Assembly (NCBI RefSeq): GCF_040720935.1 | Contig: NZ_JBFDAE010000002.1 | Location: 310,001-374,000, forward strand | Direction of reading: 5' to 3' | Length of the DNA: 64,000 nucleotides | From: Jejuia sp040720935 | Lineage (GTDB): Bacteria > Bacteroidota > Bacteroidia > Flavobacteriales > Flavobacteriaceae | Part shown: piece after piece, positions 17,513 through 26,212 of the stretch | Layout: each line of letters begins with the position of its first letter | Position numbering within the stretch: the stretch's first letter is position 1 | Notes under the pieces: model-generated | Database searches by the model: none | The model's input: only the letters and a program-made list of their open reading frames with translations | Told to the model about the DNA's origin: nothing | Position numbers and translations under genes: made by a program

Positions 17513-17941
17513 ATGAAAAAAATTGTACTGATGTTTTCAATGTTAATGATTTTTACAAGTTGTTCCTCAGACGACAGTAAACCAACAGACGAAACAGGAC
17601 TAATTGGAAAATGGAAACTCATAGAACAACTTGCTGATCCTGGAGATGGAAGTGGCACGTTTCAACCTATTGCTTCCGAACGGGTTATTGAATTTTTTAG
17701 TGATGGCACCGTAGCAATTAATGGTGTATTGTGTTTTATGTCAAGTGAAGTAGGAGATAAAGAATCTGGGACTTACAAACTTATCACCGATTCTGATACA
17801 CAAAATGATGGCGAAATTATTCCAAATACCTGTAGTTCTCGCTCTGCCAGAGTCTATTTTGATTTATCTGTTAGTGGGCACTTAATTCTTTGGTACCAAT
17901 GTATAGAGGGCTGCGGACAAAAATTCGAGAAATTGAATTAA
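17513..17941 (+). CDS. Lipocalin-like lipoprotein
   Basis: A 142-aa protein with an SPII signal (MKKIVLMFSMLMIFTSC|SSDDS, lipobox TSC). The mature part has GLIGKWKLIEQLADPG...IEFFSDGTVAING, the G-x-W-K...F-x-x-D-G-x-(V/F) pattern of lipocalin-like domains abundant in flavobacteria. Four further cysteines (CF, CSS, CIEGC) may form disulfides. It is probably an outer-membrane-anchored small beta-barrel. Its ligand and role are unknown. It converges with the next gene, leaving only three bases between the stops. Confidence 0.75.
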   Translation: MKKIVLMFSMLMIFTSCSSDDSKPTDETGLIGKWKLIEQLADPGDGSGTFQPIASERVIEFFSDGTVAINGVLCFMSSEVGDKESGTYKLITDSDTQNDGEIIPNTCSSRSARVYFDLSVSGHLILWYQCIEGCGQKFEKLN

Positions 17942-17944
17942 AGC

Positions 17945-18340
17945 TTAAAGTGTCAACATCCAGCTGTGTTGCAACTTTTTGAACTTTTTTAATTCACGTC
18001 TTAAAACTGGCAAAAAATCTTTGCCGTTACTATTGCTTTTTTCAAGTCGGTATGAATTTTTATAAAGCATATGCGTAAGACGTCTTAAAGAAGCAACATG
18101 CCTATGCTTTCTTTCGGAATAACGTTCGCGTTCAGCATTGGCAATTTCGGGAGCTAGGGAAACAGATTGCTGTACTATATCTCCAGAAAAGTAAATATTG
18201 GTGTCTTCAGAACCATCTTCTTTTAATGGTGCCAAATCCTCGTTTAAATATAAAGAGATATTTTGAGATAAAGCTAATATCTCGATTGCTTTTTGATAAA
18301 TCGGTAATTCCGATAGATTTACTGGGGTATTGTGTGACAT
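17945..18340 (-). CDS. Hypothetical helical protein (A)
   Basis: Not recognised. I place the start at the Met in MSHNTPVNLSELPIYQKA (131 aa) rather than 51 bases upstream, because a TAnnTTTG box (TAATTTTG, 18367-18374) lies between the two. The protein is mostly helical. Its beginning (L-P-I-Y-Q-K-A-I-E-I-L) is like that of the protein at 18909 (L-P-V-F-K-K-A-L-E-I) and of four-helix-bundle (S23/Avd-type) proteins. The C-terminus is basic (RRELKKFKKLQHSWM). It is divergent from the Lrp-type regulator, suggesting shared control. Confidence 0.6.
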   Translation of the reverse strand: MSHNTPVNLSELPIYQKAIEILALSQNISLYLNEDLAPLKEDGSEDTNIYFSGDIVQQSVSLAPEIANAERERYSERKHRHVASLRRLTHMLYKNSYRLEKSNSNGKDFLPVLRRELKKFKKLQHSWMLTL

Positions 18341-18406
18341 GACTATTTTTTTCTTAGCAACAGTACCAAAATTAATCACAAGAATTGACATTCAACTTTA
18401 ATATTT

Positions 18407-18430
18407 AAAGTAAATATGTATATTTGCTTT
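18407..18430. promoter_or_regulatory. Dyad over the promoter of the Lrp-type gene
   Basis: AAAGTAAATAT and ATATTTGCTTT are inverted copies (one mismatch in 11). The TATATTTG -7 box of the lrp-like gene (18419-18426) lies inside. A dyad covering the -7 box of a regulator gene suggests autorepression; AT-rich dyads are typical Lrp/AsnC sites. Confidence 0.5.
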
Positions 18431-18463
18431 AGGTTTTATGTTTTTACATTCAAAAGACTTTAA

Positions 18464-18907
18464 ATGAATATAGATCGGCTTAATGCGAAGATTTTGAAGT
18501 GTTTACAAGAAAACGCGAGACAATCTAATGCTGAAATTGGAAGGCAGGTTGGGATAAGTTCCCCAGCTGTTTCAGAAAGGATAAAAAAGATGGAAGATTT
18601 GGGTGTTATTGAAGGCTACAAAGCACTTGTTTCTCCACTTGAAATAGGGTATCAGTTAAAAGCCATTATTACGCTACGGGCTTTTATGGGAAAACTAAAG
18701 CCATTTTTGGAAAAAGTTAAAACCTTAGACGAAGTGGTTAATTGTTATCGTATTACGGGCGATGAAAATATTGTTATGGAAGTGGTGCTTAAAAACCAAA
18801 AGCATTTAGAATCTTTTATTGATAACTTAATTATCTACGGCGAATCTAAAACGCAGATTGTGCTGTCTCGTGTGGTAAAACAAAAGGAAATAATTCCGAT
18901 AAAATAA
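18464..18907 (+). CDS. Lrp/AsnC-family transcriptional regulator
   Basis: A 147-aa protein. Residues 1-55 form the AsnC-type winged helix (DRLNAKILKCLQENARQSNAEIG, then SSPAVSERIKKMEDLGVIEGY). Residues about 65-140 form the RAM ligand-binding domain (TGDENIVMEVVLKNQKHLESFIDNL). Such proteins sense amino acids and act as octamers. The target and effector are unknown; the divergent and downstream helical genes and its own promoter are candidates. It converges with the gene at 18909, whose stop is only two bases away. Confidence 0.93.
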   Translation: MNIDRLNAKILKCLQENARQSNAEIGRQVGISSPAVSERIKKMEDLGVIEGYKALVSPLEIGYQLKAIITLRAFMGKLKPFLEKVKTLDEVVNCYRITGDENIVMEVVLKNQKHLESFIDNLIIYGESKTQIVLSRVVKQKEIIPIK

Positions 18908-18908
18908 C

Positions 18909-19418
18909 TTATAACTCGTCAAAATCTTCGGGATTAAAAGGGATATCATCATCTGGGTCAATATCATCGTAATTTACGCCTGGAGGATTAAAAAGTCCCC
19001 ATCTATCAATAATATAATTCCAGCAATCAAAAGTTTTTACCCATTCAGCAAACAGGATTCTAAAAGCTTCAACTTCAGTTCTTAATAGATCTAAATACTC
19101 GGTATCCTTAAAACCATGCATTTGAATGCCACGGGCATCGGTAATGAGTTCTCTGGCCGATTTTCTAATAATTGCCGCATTTTCCATTTTAAGATCATAA
19201 AGCATATCTTCATCTGCCGCACCCGCTATTTTTGCTGGAATAATAAGCGAATTTTCCCTTAAATAGTTAAGGTTGCTATTCAACATTTCTGCTTCAATAT
19301 CGTGCTCAAAATCTATATCTGTCTTTTCTACGCTTTCAACAATATGATCTACCAATTTCTGAATTTCTAGTGCCTTTTTAAAAACTGGCAATTTTTCCCA
19401 TTTTTCGAACATGCTCAT
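18909..19418 (-). CDS. Hypothetical helical protein (B), acidic tail
   Basis: Not recognised as a named family. A 169-aa, strongly acidic, nearly all-helical protein. The N-terminus (FEKWEKLPVFKKALEIQKLVDHI) resembles that of protein A at 17945 and the opening helix of four-helix-bundle proteins. The C-terminal 25 residues are a low-complexity acidic tail (DDIDPDDDIPFNPEDFDEL). No signal peptide or membrane segment is seen. The pair A/B brackets the Lrp-like gene. A ribosome- or RNA-related role is only a guess by analogy with S23-like bundles. Confidence 0.6.
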   Translation of the reverse strand: MSMFEKWEKLPVFKKALEIQKLVDHIVESVEKTDIDFEHDIEAEMLNSNLNYLRENSLIIPAKIAGAADEDMLYDLKMENAAIIRKSARELITDARGIQMHGFKDTEYLDLLRTEVEAFRILFAEWVKTFDCWNYIIDRWGLFNPPGVNYDDIDPDDDIPFNPEDFDEL

Positions 19419-19527
19419 AGTATCAGTTATCTTATTTTCGGTTTTGTATTACAGACCTCCCAGTCCTCACGCTTCGTGATTAAAATGCGAGGTCTAATTT
19501 ATAATAAATTGGTTTAATAGCCATAAT

Positions 19528-20493
19528 TTAAGAGTTTAATACCCTTTCAATATGTTCTGCAATTAATTTTGCATGAATACGGCTATTTTCGATAAACCAT
19601 TTATGGGTTTCCATTCCGCCGCAAATTACGCCCGCTAAATACACTCCTTTAACATTACTTTCCATAGTTTCTGGATTATATTCTGGAAGTTTTTTTTCAT
19701 CATTGGAAAGTGAAATTCCAATTTGGTGCAACAATTCAAAATTTGGTTTGTAGCCCGTTAGTGCAACTACATAATCGTTAGGAATGGTTTTTAAGCCTTC
19801 AGGAGATTTAAAAGTTAACTCCTCCGCTTTTATTTCAGTAATTTCAGAATTAAAATAAGCGTTGATACTGCCTTCTTCAATACGATTTATAATATCTGGT
19901 CGCACCCAATATTTTACACGTTCTCCAATTGCTTCTCCACGAATTATCATGGTAACATTACCGCCTTTTCTGTAAATTTCTAAAGCAGCATCTACCGATG
20001 AATTACTTGCGCCTACTATAACCACATGTTGCATCGTATAAGGATGCGCTTCTTTGTAATAATGTGTCACTTTTGGTAATTCTTCTCCTGGAACATTTAA
20101 AAGGTTAGGAATATCATAAAACCCTGTTGCCAAAATAATTTTTTGTGTTTCGTACTTAGATTTACTGGTTGCAACTGTAAAATGAGTTCCAGTATTGCTC
20201 AAATTTTCAACCGTTTCGAATAAGTTAATAGTCACTTTATTAGAAGTCGCAACACGTCTGTAATATTCCAAAGCTTCATCTCTGTTCGGTTTTGGGTTTT
20301 TGCTGATAAACGGAATCCCATCAATCTCCAATTTTTCCGAAGTAGAGAAAAACGTCATATTTTTTGGGTAATTGAAAAGGGAGTTGGTCAATGCGCCCTT
20401 TTCTATAATTAGATAATCCCAGTTTCGTTTTTTGCATTCTAAAGCGCAAGCAATACCAATGGGGCCGCCGCCAATTATAATAACATCCTTCAT
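19528..20493 (-). CDS. ypdA: YpdA-family putative bacillithiol disulfide reductase
   Basis: A 321-aa flavoprotein. The N-terminal FAD site is IIIGGGPIGIACALE and the central NAD(P)H site is VVIVGASNSSVDAALEI near residue 165. The conserved FFSTSEKLEIDGIPF and GYKPNFELL segments fit YpdA (Bdr), which reduces bacillithiol disulfide with NADPH. It lacks the CxxC of thioredoxin reductase, as expected. A 40-codon frame ends directly at its start codon (TAG then ATG), so translation may be coupled. The identification comes from motifs and length. Confidence 0.88.
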   Translation of the reverse strand: MKDVIIIGGGPIGIACALECKKRNWDYLIIEKGALTNSLFNYPKNMTFFSTSEKLEIDGIPFISKNPKPNRDEALEYYRRVATSNKVTINLFETVENLSNTGTHFTVATSKSKYETQKIILATGFYDIPNLLNVPGEELPKVTHYYKEAHPYTMQHVVIVGASNSSVDAALEIYRKGGNVTMIIRGEAIGERVKYWVRPDIINRIEEGSINAYFNSEITEIKAEELTFKSPEGLKTIPNDYVVALTGYKPNFELLHQIGISLSNDEKKLPEYNPETMESNVKGVYLAGVICGGMETHKWFIENSRIHAKLIAEHIERVLNS

Positions 20494-20616
20494 CTATACC
20501 ATCTTGTTTTTAGTGCTCAAATAATGTTTTAAAATGAACACTAAAAATACATAAATGCCAACTATTACTGTAATGATATGCCAAGTATTATCAAACCCAA
20601 ATATAGAATTATTCAC
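20494..20616 (-). CDS. Small single-span membrane protein upstream of ypdA
   Basis: A 40-aa frame from GTG at 20616 (NNSIFGFDNTWHIITVIVG...) with one hydrophobic segment (ITVIVGIYVFLVFIL) and a basic tail (KHYLSTKNKMV). Its stop abuts the ypdA ATG. The hydrophobic/basic layout looks like a real microprotein, but there is no homology evidence. Confidence 0.45.
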   Translation of the reverse strand: MNNSIFGFDNTWHIITVIVGIYVFLVFILKHYLSTKNKMV

Positions 20617-20725
20617 ATTCCTGCTTTATGATTTTAATGTTTTAAATCCTATAAAGAAAATATAATTTCAATGCATTTCAATTCATTTAGTATATATTGT
20701 ATTTTTGATATGATAATTTTTTAGA

Positions 20726-21334
20726 ATGAAACAATCAATTTTAATTATTTGCCTCAGTTTTATGTCTTTATCTAATTGTGCTCAAAAAAAACGACCAATA
20801 AAAGGCGAAACCGAGTTTCAACGTGAATTAAATGCCGAATATAAAGATGCATCAACATCGCCCTTAAAAGATAAGGATAGGAAGCAATTTAAAGGTTTAG
20901 ACTTTTTTAAGTTCGATTCCACTTATGTTGTAAAAGCGATTTTAAAACGAACCCCAAATTCAGAATGGTTTCATATGAAAACCACAACAGATCGTGTTTC
21001 TAAAGAACGCGTGTATGGCGTTTTGCATTTTGAATTAAAAGGTAAAAAACACCAATTAAACATTTATCAAGGTAAAGATTTAATGACCAAAGAAGGCTTT
21101 GAAGATTACCTCTTTTTACCTTTTTTAGATGAAACCAACGGACTGGAAAGCTATGGCGGCGGACGCTATATTGACGCCAAAATACCTGAAGGCGATACCC
21201 TAATTATCGATTTTAATAAAGCGTATAACCCATACTGTGCTTATAATGATAAGTATTCTTGCCCGATTGTGCCGAGGATTAATTATTTAAAGACTAGGGT
21301 GGAAGCTGGGGTTATGGGGTTTGAGAAAGGGTAG
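20726..21334 (+). CDS. DUF1684 lipoprotein
   Basis: A 202-aa protein with a lipoprotein-type signal (ILIICLSFMSLSNC|AQKKR). DUF1684 hallmarks are present: LNAEYKDASTSPLKDKDRKQFKGLDFF, GVLHFELKGKKHQLNIYQ, LFLPFLDETNGLESYGGGRYID, and IIDFNKAYNPYCAYNDKYSCPIVPRIN with the conserved Cys pair. Members occur widely in Bacteroidota and Actinobacteria with no known function; the domain is a small beta structure. It is monocistronic. Confidence 0.9.
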   Translation: MKQSILIICLSFMSLSNCAQKKRPIKGETEFQRELNAEYKDASTSPLKDKDRKQFKGLDFFKFDSTYVVKAILKRTPNSEWFHMKTTTDRVSKERVYGVLHFELKGKKHQLNIYQGKDLMTKEGFEDYLFLPFLDETNGLESYGGGRYIDAKIPEGDTLIIDFNKAYNPYCAYNDKYSCPIVPRINYLKTRVEAGVMGFEKG

Positions 21335-21476
21335 TTCGTTTAACGGTTATGTGTAAGAAACGTTGCGGTTTTGTGTGCGAGGATTTTCCGCAGGAAAATC
21401 AGAGTTAGCAAACAAGCAACAGCCTTTCAGTTTAACTAAAATAAGCAATGTTTTTTACACGGTGTTAGCATACGTA
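21335..21476. repeat. Left palindromic flank of a cassette-like gene
   Basis: It begins TTCGTTTAACG (21335-21345), the exact inverse of CGTTAAACGAA at 22349-22359. It contains an internal arm pair GTGTAAGAAACGTTGC / GCAATGTTTTTTACAC (two mismatches) and ends GTTAGCATAC, nearly the inverse of GTATGCTAAT at 22299-22308. The whole segment can fold like an attC-type site, although the GTTRRRY core is not exact. Confidence 0.6.
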
Positions 21477-21477
21477 T

Positions 21478-22296
21478 TTATTTTTTAGTTGCTATTATCG
21501 GTCTATTATCTATATAAGCAATAGTGATTATTCGGATAAGTTCTTCTCCGTGTCTATAATAATAATCAAATTCTGGTAATGTTTTTAATGTTTCAATAAG
21601 TTTGTCCTCTACAATTTTGTCATTAACTCCTTTTATTGAAATTGAGAAATCATTTTTAGATTTCCCTGTTTTGAAAATTATAGAAATCCTTTTTCTTTTC
21701 AGTTCATTTTTAGTTTTTTCATCTAAATGTTCGTCTAAAAATGCAGCAAAATATTTAGTATCTTGAGTGTATATCGATTTATTATAATTACCAGATTTAA
21801 ATTCTTTTTTTATAATATGGCCATTAGAAATAATCATTTCCCATTCTGATTCATAAATTGGAAAACCTGGACTTTGGCCCATCCAAATATGTTCTCCTTT
21901 CGGAACAAAAAGAATACCAGAATACCAGTCGGCTAAAACCAAATTGTTTTTTGTTTTGTCAGGAAAAAGTTTATTTAAATCAGTTTTGATACTGTCTTTT
22001 ATATAGTTATAACTATATATGTTTGACAAATAAAGTTTGTTATTAATAATTTTCCATTCAGCTGTATGATTTTTTAAACAGCCCCAACAATCAGGGTTTA
22101 TTTCTTTGTTGTCAAAAAGAACTTTCTGGTCAAATTCAGTCCAACACATTAAAGGAAAAGTTTGAATTTGAATGGTATCATTTTCCCATATTAACAAATC
22201 AGATAGAGAAAAAGGTTGTCCAGCGTAGTTTCTATATTGACAAAAACTAATGTTTATTGTCAGTAAGAAAATATATATTACTGTTCTTTTTCTCAT
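21478..22296 (-). CDS. Hypothetical secreted protein in a cassette-like unit
   Basis: Not recognised. I prefer the Met at 22296 (MRKRTVIYIFLLTINISFCQ, a good signal peptide) over the upstream Met at 22326, since the inner inverted repeat sits just before it. The product is about 272 aa, rich in aromatic and charged residues, with KRKRISIIFKTGKSKNDFSISIKG in the middle and a Cys pair in NPDCWGCLKN. The C-terminal half resembles the energy-transducer/TonB-like or carboxypeptidase-associated small domains seen in flavobacteria, but this is weak. The gene is more AT-rich than its neighbours and is bounded by inverted repeats, suggesting horizontal gain. Confidence 0.65.
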   Translation of the reverse strand: MRKRTVIYIFLLTINISFCQYRNYAGQPFSLSDLLIWENDTIQIQTFPLMCWTEFDQKVLFDNKEINPDCWGCLKNHTAEWKIINNKLYLSNIYSYNYIKDSIKTDLNKLFPDKTKNNLVLADWYSGILFVPKGEHIWMGQSPGFPIYESEWEMIISNGHIIKKEFKSGNYNKSIYTQDTKYFAAFLDEHLDEKTKNELKRKRISIIFKTGKSKNDFSISIKGVNDKIVEDKLIETLKTLPEFDYYYRHGEELIRIITIAYIDNRPIIATKK

Positions 22297-22298
22297 AT

Positions 22299-22359
22299 GT
22301 ATGCTAATGTTTCGTGGATATGACATCGTTTTAATGATTTATATCCAACGTTAAACGAA
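22299..22359. repeat. Right palindromic flank of the cassette-like gene
   Basis: It holds GTATGCTAAT (inverse of GTTAGCATAC on the left side, one mismatch) and CGTTAAACGAA (exact inverse of the left end). Together they bound a roughly 1-kb unit at 21335-22359. Confidence 0.6.
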
Positions 22360-22390
22360 TTTAGTTGAAATTTTTTACAAAGTCAAGTTT

Positions 22391-22756
22391 TTACTTCACA
22401 AAATAAATCCCCGCAAAAACAGCCAAAAATCCAATCACAAAACTTGCAATAGTATAAACGGCAAAACTCATAAAATCCCCAGATTTTAAAAACACATGGT
22501 TTTCATAAGCAAACGTAGAAAAGGTTGTAAATCCACCACAAAAACCAGTAGCTAATAATAACGTCTGGCTTTGAGACAATGAGTTGTTTTTAGCAGCCAA
22601 CCCTAAAATAACACCAATCAATAAACTTCCTAAAATATTAGCAGCAAAGGTGCCATAAGGAATACCATTTTCGGCACTATTTAAATATTTTCCAATAAGG
22701 TAGCGCAACACACTACCAAAACCACCACCAACAAAAACCAATAAAAGTTGCTTCAT
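22391..22756 (-). CDS. crcB: Fluoride channel CrcB/Fluc
   Basis: A 121-aa, four-helix inner-membrane protein that exports toxic fluoride as a dual-topology dimer. Family motifs are present: GGGFGSVLRYLIG at the N-terminus, GTFAANILGSLLIG (the conserved Asn), and GFCGGFTTFSTFAYE (the Phe-box and Na+ site). It lies one base after the SRPBCC gene and is probably co-transcribed with it. I saw no fluoride riboswitch upstream of the pair. Confidence 0.95.
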   Translation of the reverse strand: MKQLLLVFVGGGFGSVLRYLIGKYLNSAENGIPYGTFAANILGSLLIGVILGLAAKNNSLSQSQTLLLATGFCGGFTTFSTFAYENHVFLKSGDFMSFAVYTIASFVIGFLAVFAGIYFVK

Positions 22757-22757
22757 A

Positions 22758-23777
22758 TTATTTTAAGGCGATGTAAATTTCGGTAACCCAATCTGCCGGA
22801 TTTGGGTTTTCCATAGGGTCGTTAGTATAGGCTTCAAGCATTGGGCCGTTTTCATCTGTAACCAAACCGTTTTTTTCTATGTGTTTCATAGCGGTTTCCC
22901 AAGCTTCTTTTAAATTGCTATAGTTACCCTTAAGTGTTGTTTTTAGTGCCTTAAAAGATTTTAATTGTCCTGTTAATATATCGGGGTCTGTAGAAATTAC
23001 TTTATCGGTAGTTGGCACACAACATGAAAACATAACAGTATTATTGGCCTCATCCCATTTATGGTAATAGTTAAAAGGTGCTCCAGCCATTTTAATATTA
23101 TTTTTCATCGCATATTCCCCCAACTTAGGCATCATTTGCTGAATATGTTTTGGCATATCAGGTATTTTACAAGACACCGTATTATAAATATAGAAACCAC
23201 CGCTATGTTCTGTAATGCCATTTATCGTAATGCTATATTTTTTCATGCTTTCAACTAAAACACTATCCAGTTTTTCTAAACTGCGCTCGTAATGTGGCCC
23301 AATTTGTTTTTCCATGCCGCCCATAAGGGTTGCAAATGCTTTAAATCTGAATGGTAAATCTTTACCGGAAATTGTCCAAGTAGCATCTGTTGTACCGTCT
23401 TCATTGGGTTTAAAATTCCATGAAACATCAGACTTAGGAAAATCTGCAAATTGCATTTCCTGTGTAATAGACGTATTTGGAACAGCTGCGGTAGTTTTCA
23501 TTGTGCCAACACCATCTTCATCTTCCCATTGGTAAGAACCGCCAACACCATCGGTTTGTTCGGGAAGTGTAATTTTCATATCAGGATCTTCATCGGCCCA
23601 GGAAGACCAGGATTCCCAATTTTTATAATCAATCACATTATTATACACCACCGGGGCCGGCGCATTCAAGGTTTTTGAGCGTGTAACCTCAAATGAGTTT
23701 GGTTGTACCGCAATGTATATAGCAAGACCGATTATAGCAATAAGCAAGAGAAAGAAAATATACTTTAAGGCTTTCAT
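22758..23777 (-). CDS. SRPBCC / GyrI-like small-molecule binding protein
   Basis: A 339-aa protein with an N-terminal membrane anchor (LKYIFFLLLIAIIGLAIYIAV). Residues about 30-180 form an SRPBCC/polyketide-cyclase-like domain (FEVTRSKTLNAPAPVVYNNVIDYKNWESWSSW). Residues about 185-339 form a GyrI-like/AraC effector-binding domain (GGFYIYNTVSCKIPDM...GAPFNYYHKWDEANNTVMFSCCVP). This two-domain build is common in Bacteroidota and its ligand is unknown. It is the first gene of a pair with crcB. Confidence 0.85.
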   Translation of the reverse strand: MKALKYIFFLLLIAIIGLAIYIAVQPNSFEVTRSKTLNAPAPVVYNNVIDYKNWESWSSWADEDPDMKITLPEQTDGVGGSYQWEDEDGVGTMKTTAAVPNTSITQEMQFADFPKSDVSWNFKPNEDGTTDATWTISGKDLPFRFKAFATLMGGMEKQIGPHYERSLEKLDSVLVESMKKYSITINGITEHSGGFYIYNTVSCKIPDMPKHIQQMMPKLGEYAMKNNIKMAGAPFNYYHKWDEANNTVMFSCCVPTTDKVISTDPDILTGQLKSFKALKTTLKGNYSNLKEAWETAMKHIEKNGLVTDENGPMLEAYTNDPMENPNPADWVTEIYIALK

Positions 23778-23961
23778 AATTTGTTGTTTAGTTTGTTAAA
23801 ACAAATATAAACATTTTTAATTTTCGATTAATAAATTGTTACATTTGTTACGATAAAATAGTTTTTCAATAACTAAAAATTGATATTTCAAGATAATCAA
23901 TAATCAAAATGCGATAATTCGCCTTGTTTCTGAAAATCAATCATAATTCAAATTTAATACA

Positions 23962-25998
23962 ATGAAATTAAAATCACTATTATTTTTTGTGGTAGCCCTA
24001 ACGGTTTTAGCATGCGGTAATGATAAATCTGTTGGTAAGGATGAAAACCACAAAGTTGAAAAATCTGCAAGTTTTGACTACAATGTTGAACAATTTGCGG
24101 ATATAAAAGTGCTGCGATACCAAATTCCTGATTGGGAAACATTGACTTTAAAAGAGCAAAAATTGGTGTACTATTTGGTTCAGGCCGGATTGTCTGGACG
24201 GGATATTATGTGGGATCAAAACTACCGTCATAATCTTAAAATTCGAAAAGCTTTAGAAAATATTTACACGAATTATAGCGGCGATAAAGGTTCGGACAAT
24301 TGGAAAGCGTTTGAAATCTATTTAAAGCGTGTGTGGTTTAGTAATGGCATTCATCACCATTATTCAAATGATAAATTGAAACCTGAATTTTCTTCAGATT
24401 ATTTAAAAGAATTATTGGCCAAAACCAACACAGTTTTAGAAGGCGATGCGTTTGATGTTATTTTTAATGCTAAGGATTCAAAGAAAGTAAATCAAGCAAA
24501 AGGTGTAGATAATGTGGGGCTTTCGGCAGTTAATTTCTACGGGCCGAATGTTACGAACACAGATGTCATCAATTTTTATAAAGCGAAAAAATCCCCAAAT
24601 CCTGAGAAGCCCTTATCTTTTGGTTTAAACTCTCAATTGGTTAAGGAAAACGGTGTTTTAAAAGAGCGTGTTTATAAATCTGGCGGATTGTATGGACAAG
24701 CTATAGACGAAATTATTAAATGGCTGGAATTGGCTAAAGCTATTGCAGAAAATGAAGCGCAAGGCAATGCATTGGGATTATTAATTGACTATTACAAAAC
24801 GGGCGATTTACAAACTTGGGACGATTATAATGTTGCTTGGACTGCCGCTACCGAAGGCAATATAGATTACATCAATAGTTTTATTGAAGTCTATAATGAT
24901 CCGTTAGGATATAGGGGTTCTTATGAAAGTATCATACAGATTAACGATTTTGACATGTCCCAAAAAATGAAGGTCATATCAGATAACGCCCAATGGTATG
25001 AAGATAATTCTCCATTAATGGACGCCCATAAAAAGAAAAATGTTGTTGGCGTTACCTATAAAGTGGTGAATGTTGCAGGAGAAGCTGGAGATGCTTCGCC
25101 TAGTACGCCAATTGGTGTTAATTTACCAAATGCGAACTGGATTCGTGCTGCGGTTGGGAGTAAATCGGTGTCGCTCGGGAATATTACGCAAGCTTATAAT
25201 AATGCGGGAAATACTGGTCGTTTAAAAGAATTTGTTCATGATGACAAAGAGTATGAACTAGAGAAAAAGTATGGGCAATTAGCAGATAAATTACACACAG
25301 CGTTACACGAAGTTATCGGTCATGCTTCTGGACAATTAAATCCCGGTGTGGGAGAGACCAAGGAAACTTTGAAAAATTATGCTTCTACACTTGAAGAAGG
25401 ACGCGCTGATTTGGTGGGCTTATATTATTTATACGATTCTAAATTACAAGAATTGGGGTTGGTTGAAGATTGGAAAAAAATAGGAATGGCTGCCTACGAT
25501 GGTTATATCCGTAACGGATTGATGACGCAGTTAATTCGTTTGAATTTAGGTGATGATGTAGAAGAAGCCCACATGCGAAACAGACAATGGGTGTCTGCTT
25601 GGGTGTTTGAAAAAGGACAAAAAGACAATGTCATTGAAAAGGTTACCAAAGACGGCAAAACCTATTTCAATATTAAAGATTATGACAAGTTACATGAATT
25701 GTTTGGTCAGTTATTAAGAGAAACACAACGTATTAAATCTGAAGGGGATTACGCTGCGGTTGAAGCTCTAGTTGAAACTTATGGTGTAAAAGTAGATCAG
25801 GCTATCCATGCGGAAGTCTTGGAACGTAACAAACAATTTACATCGGCACCTTATAGTGGTTTTGTTAATCCGGTTTTAGTCCCTAAGAAAGATGATGCGG
25901 GAGAAATTACTGAAATTAATGTGACACAACCGGAAACTTTTTCAGGACAGATGTTGGACTATAGTGCCCATTACAATAACTTACCAGAAGTCAATTAG
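23962..25998 (+). CDS. Dipeptidyl-peptidase III-like metallopeptidase (M49), lipoprotein
   Basis: A 678-aa zinc peptidase with an SPII signal (LLFFVVALTVLAC|GNDKS), so probably anchored to the outer membrane or facing the periplasm. The M49 hallmark HExxxH is read as HEVIGH (H449, E450, H454), and the second motif EEGRAD has the zinc ligand E478 or E479. The first 200 residues resemble the upper lobe of bacterial DPP III. Such enzymes cut dipeptides from the N-terminus of short peptides. The gene has its own promoter region and ends before a 700-bp stretch without large genes. Confidence 0.88.
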   Translation: MKLKSLLFFVVALTVLACGNDKSVGKDENHKVEKSASFDYNVEQFADIKVLRYQIPDWETLTLKEQKLVYYLVQAGLSGRDIMWDQNYRHNLKIRKALENIYTNYSGDKGSDNWKAFEIYLKRVWFSNGIHHHYSNDKLKPEFSSDYLKELLAKTNTVLEGDAFDVIFNAKDSKKVNQAKGVDNVGLSAVNFYGPNVTNTDVINFYKAKKSPNPEKPLSFGLNSQLVKENGVLKERVYKSGGLYGQAIDEIIKWLELAKAIAENEAQGNALGLLIDYYKTGDLQTWDDYNVAWTAATEGNIDYINSFIEVYNDPLGYRGSYESIIQINDFDMSQKMKVISDNAQWYEDNSPLMDAHKKKNVVGVTYKVVNVAGEAGDASPSTPIGVNLPNANWIRAAVGSKSVSLGNITQAYNNAGNTGRLKEFVHDDKEYELEKKYGQLADKLHTALHEVIGHASGQLNPGVGETKETLKNYASTLEEGRADLVGLYYLYDSKLQELGLVEDWKKIGMAAYDGYIRNGLMTQLIRLNLGDDVEEAHMRNRQWVSAWVFEKGQKDNVIEKVTKDGKTYFNIKDYDKLHELFGQLLRETQRIKSEGDYAAVEALVETYGVKVDQAIHAEVLERNKQFTSAPYSGFVNPVLVPKKDDAGEITEINVTQPETFSGQMLDYSAHYNNLPEVN

Positions 25999-26063
25999 AT
26001 GAATTTTTATCATATGATAAAATATTTAACCGTTGTTAAAAGGCGGTTATATTTCTGAAAATG

Positions 26064-26118
26064 AGACCCTTCAGGTTTTCTGTGCTGAACTTGTTTCAGT
26101 ATCTAACCTGAAGGGTCT
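26064..26118. repeat. ACCCTTCAGGTT inverted repeat, long-loop form
   Basis: The arms AGACCCTTCAGGTT and AACCTGAAGGGTCT enclose a 27-nt loop that itself contains CTGAACTTGTTTCAG, a second repeat fragment also found in mnmD. The same arms occur at 53216-53248, inside the moeB-moaE frame, and a variant is at 54343-54375. It may end the DPP III transcript. Confidence 0.8.
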
Positions 26119-26212
26119 GAAATCACTTCAAGATTGTAAATTAATTGACAAACAAATACTTAAGTTGTACGTTTCTTTTTTTCGTCTTGTACAAAAAATC
26201 AATTTATAAGAA

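Noticed and set aside
21335..22359. A true integron attC site
   Set aside because: The structure is suggestive but the GTTRRRY core is not matched and no integrase is in view, so I describe it only as cassette-like.
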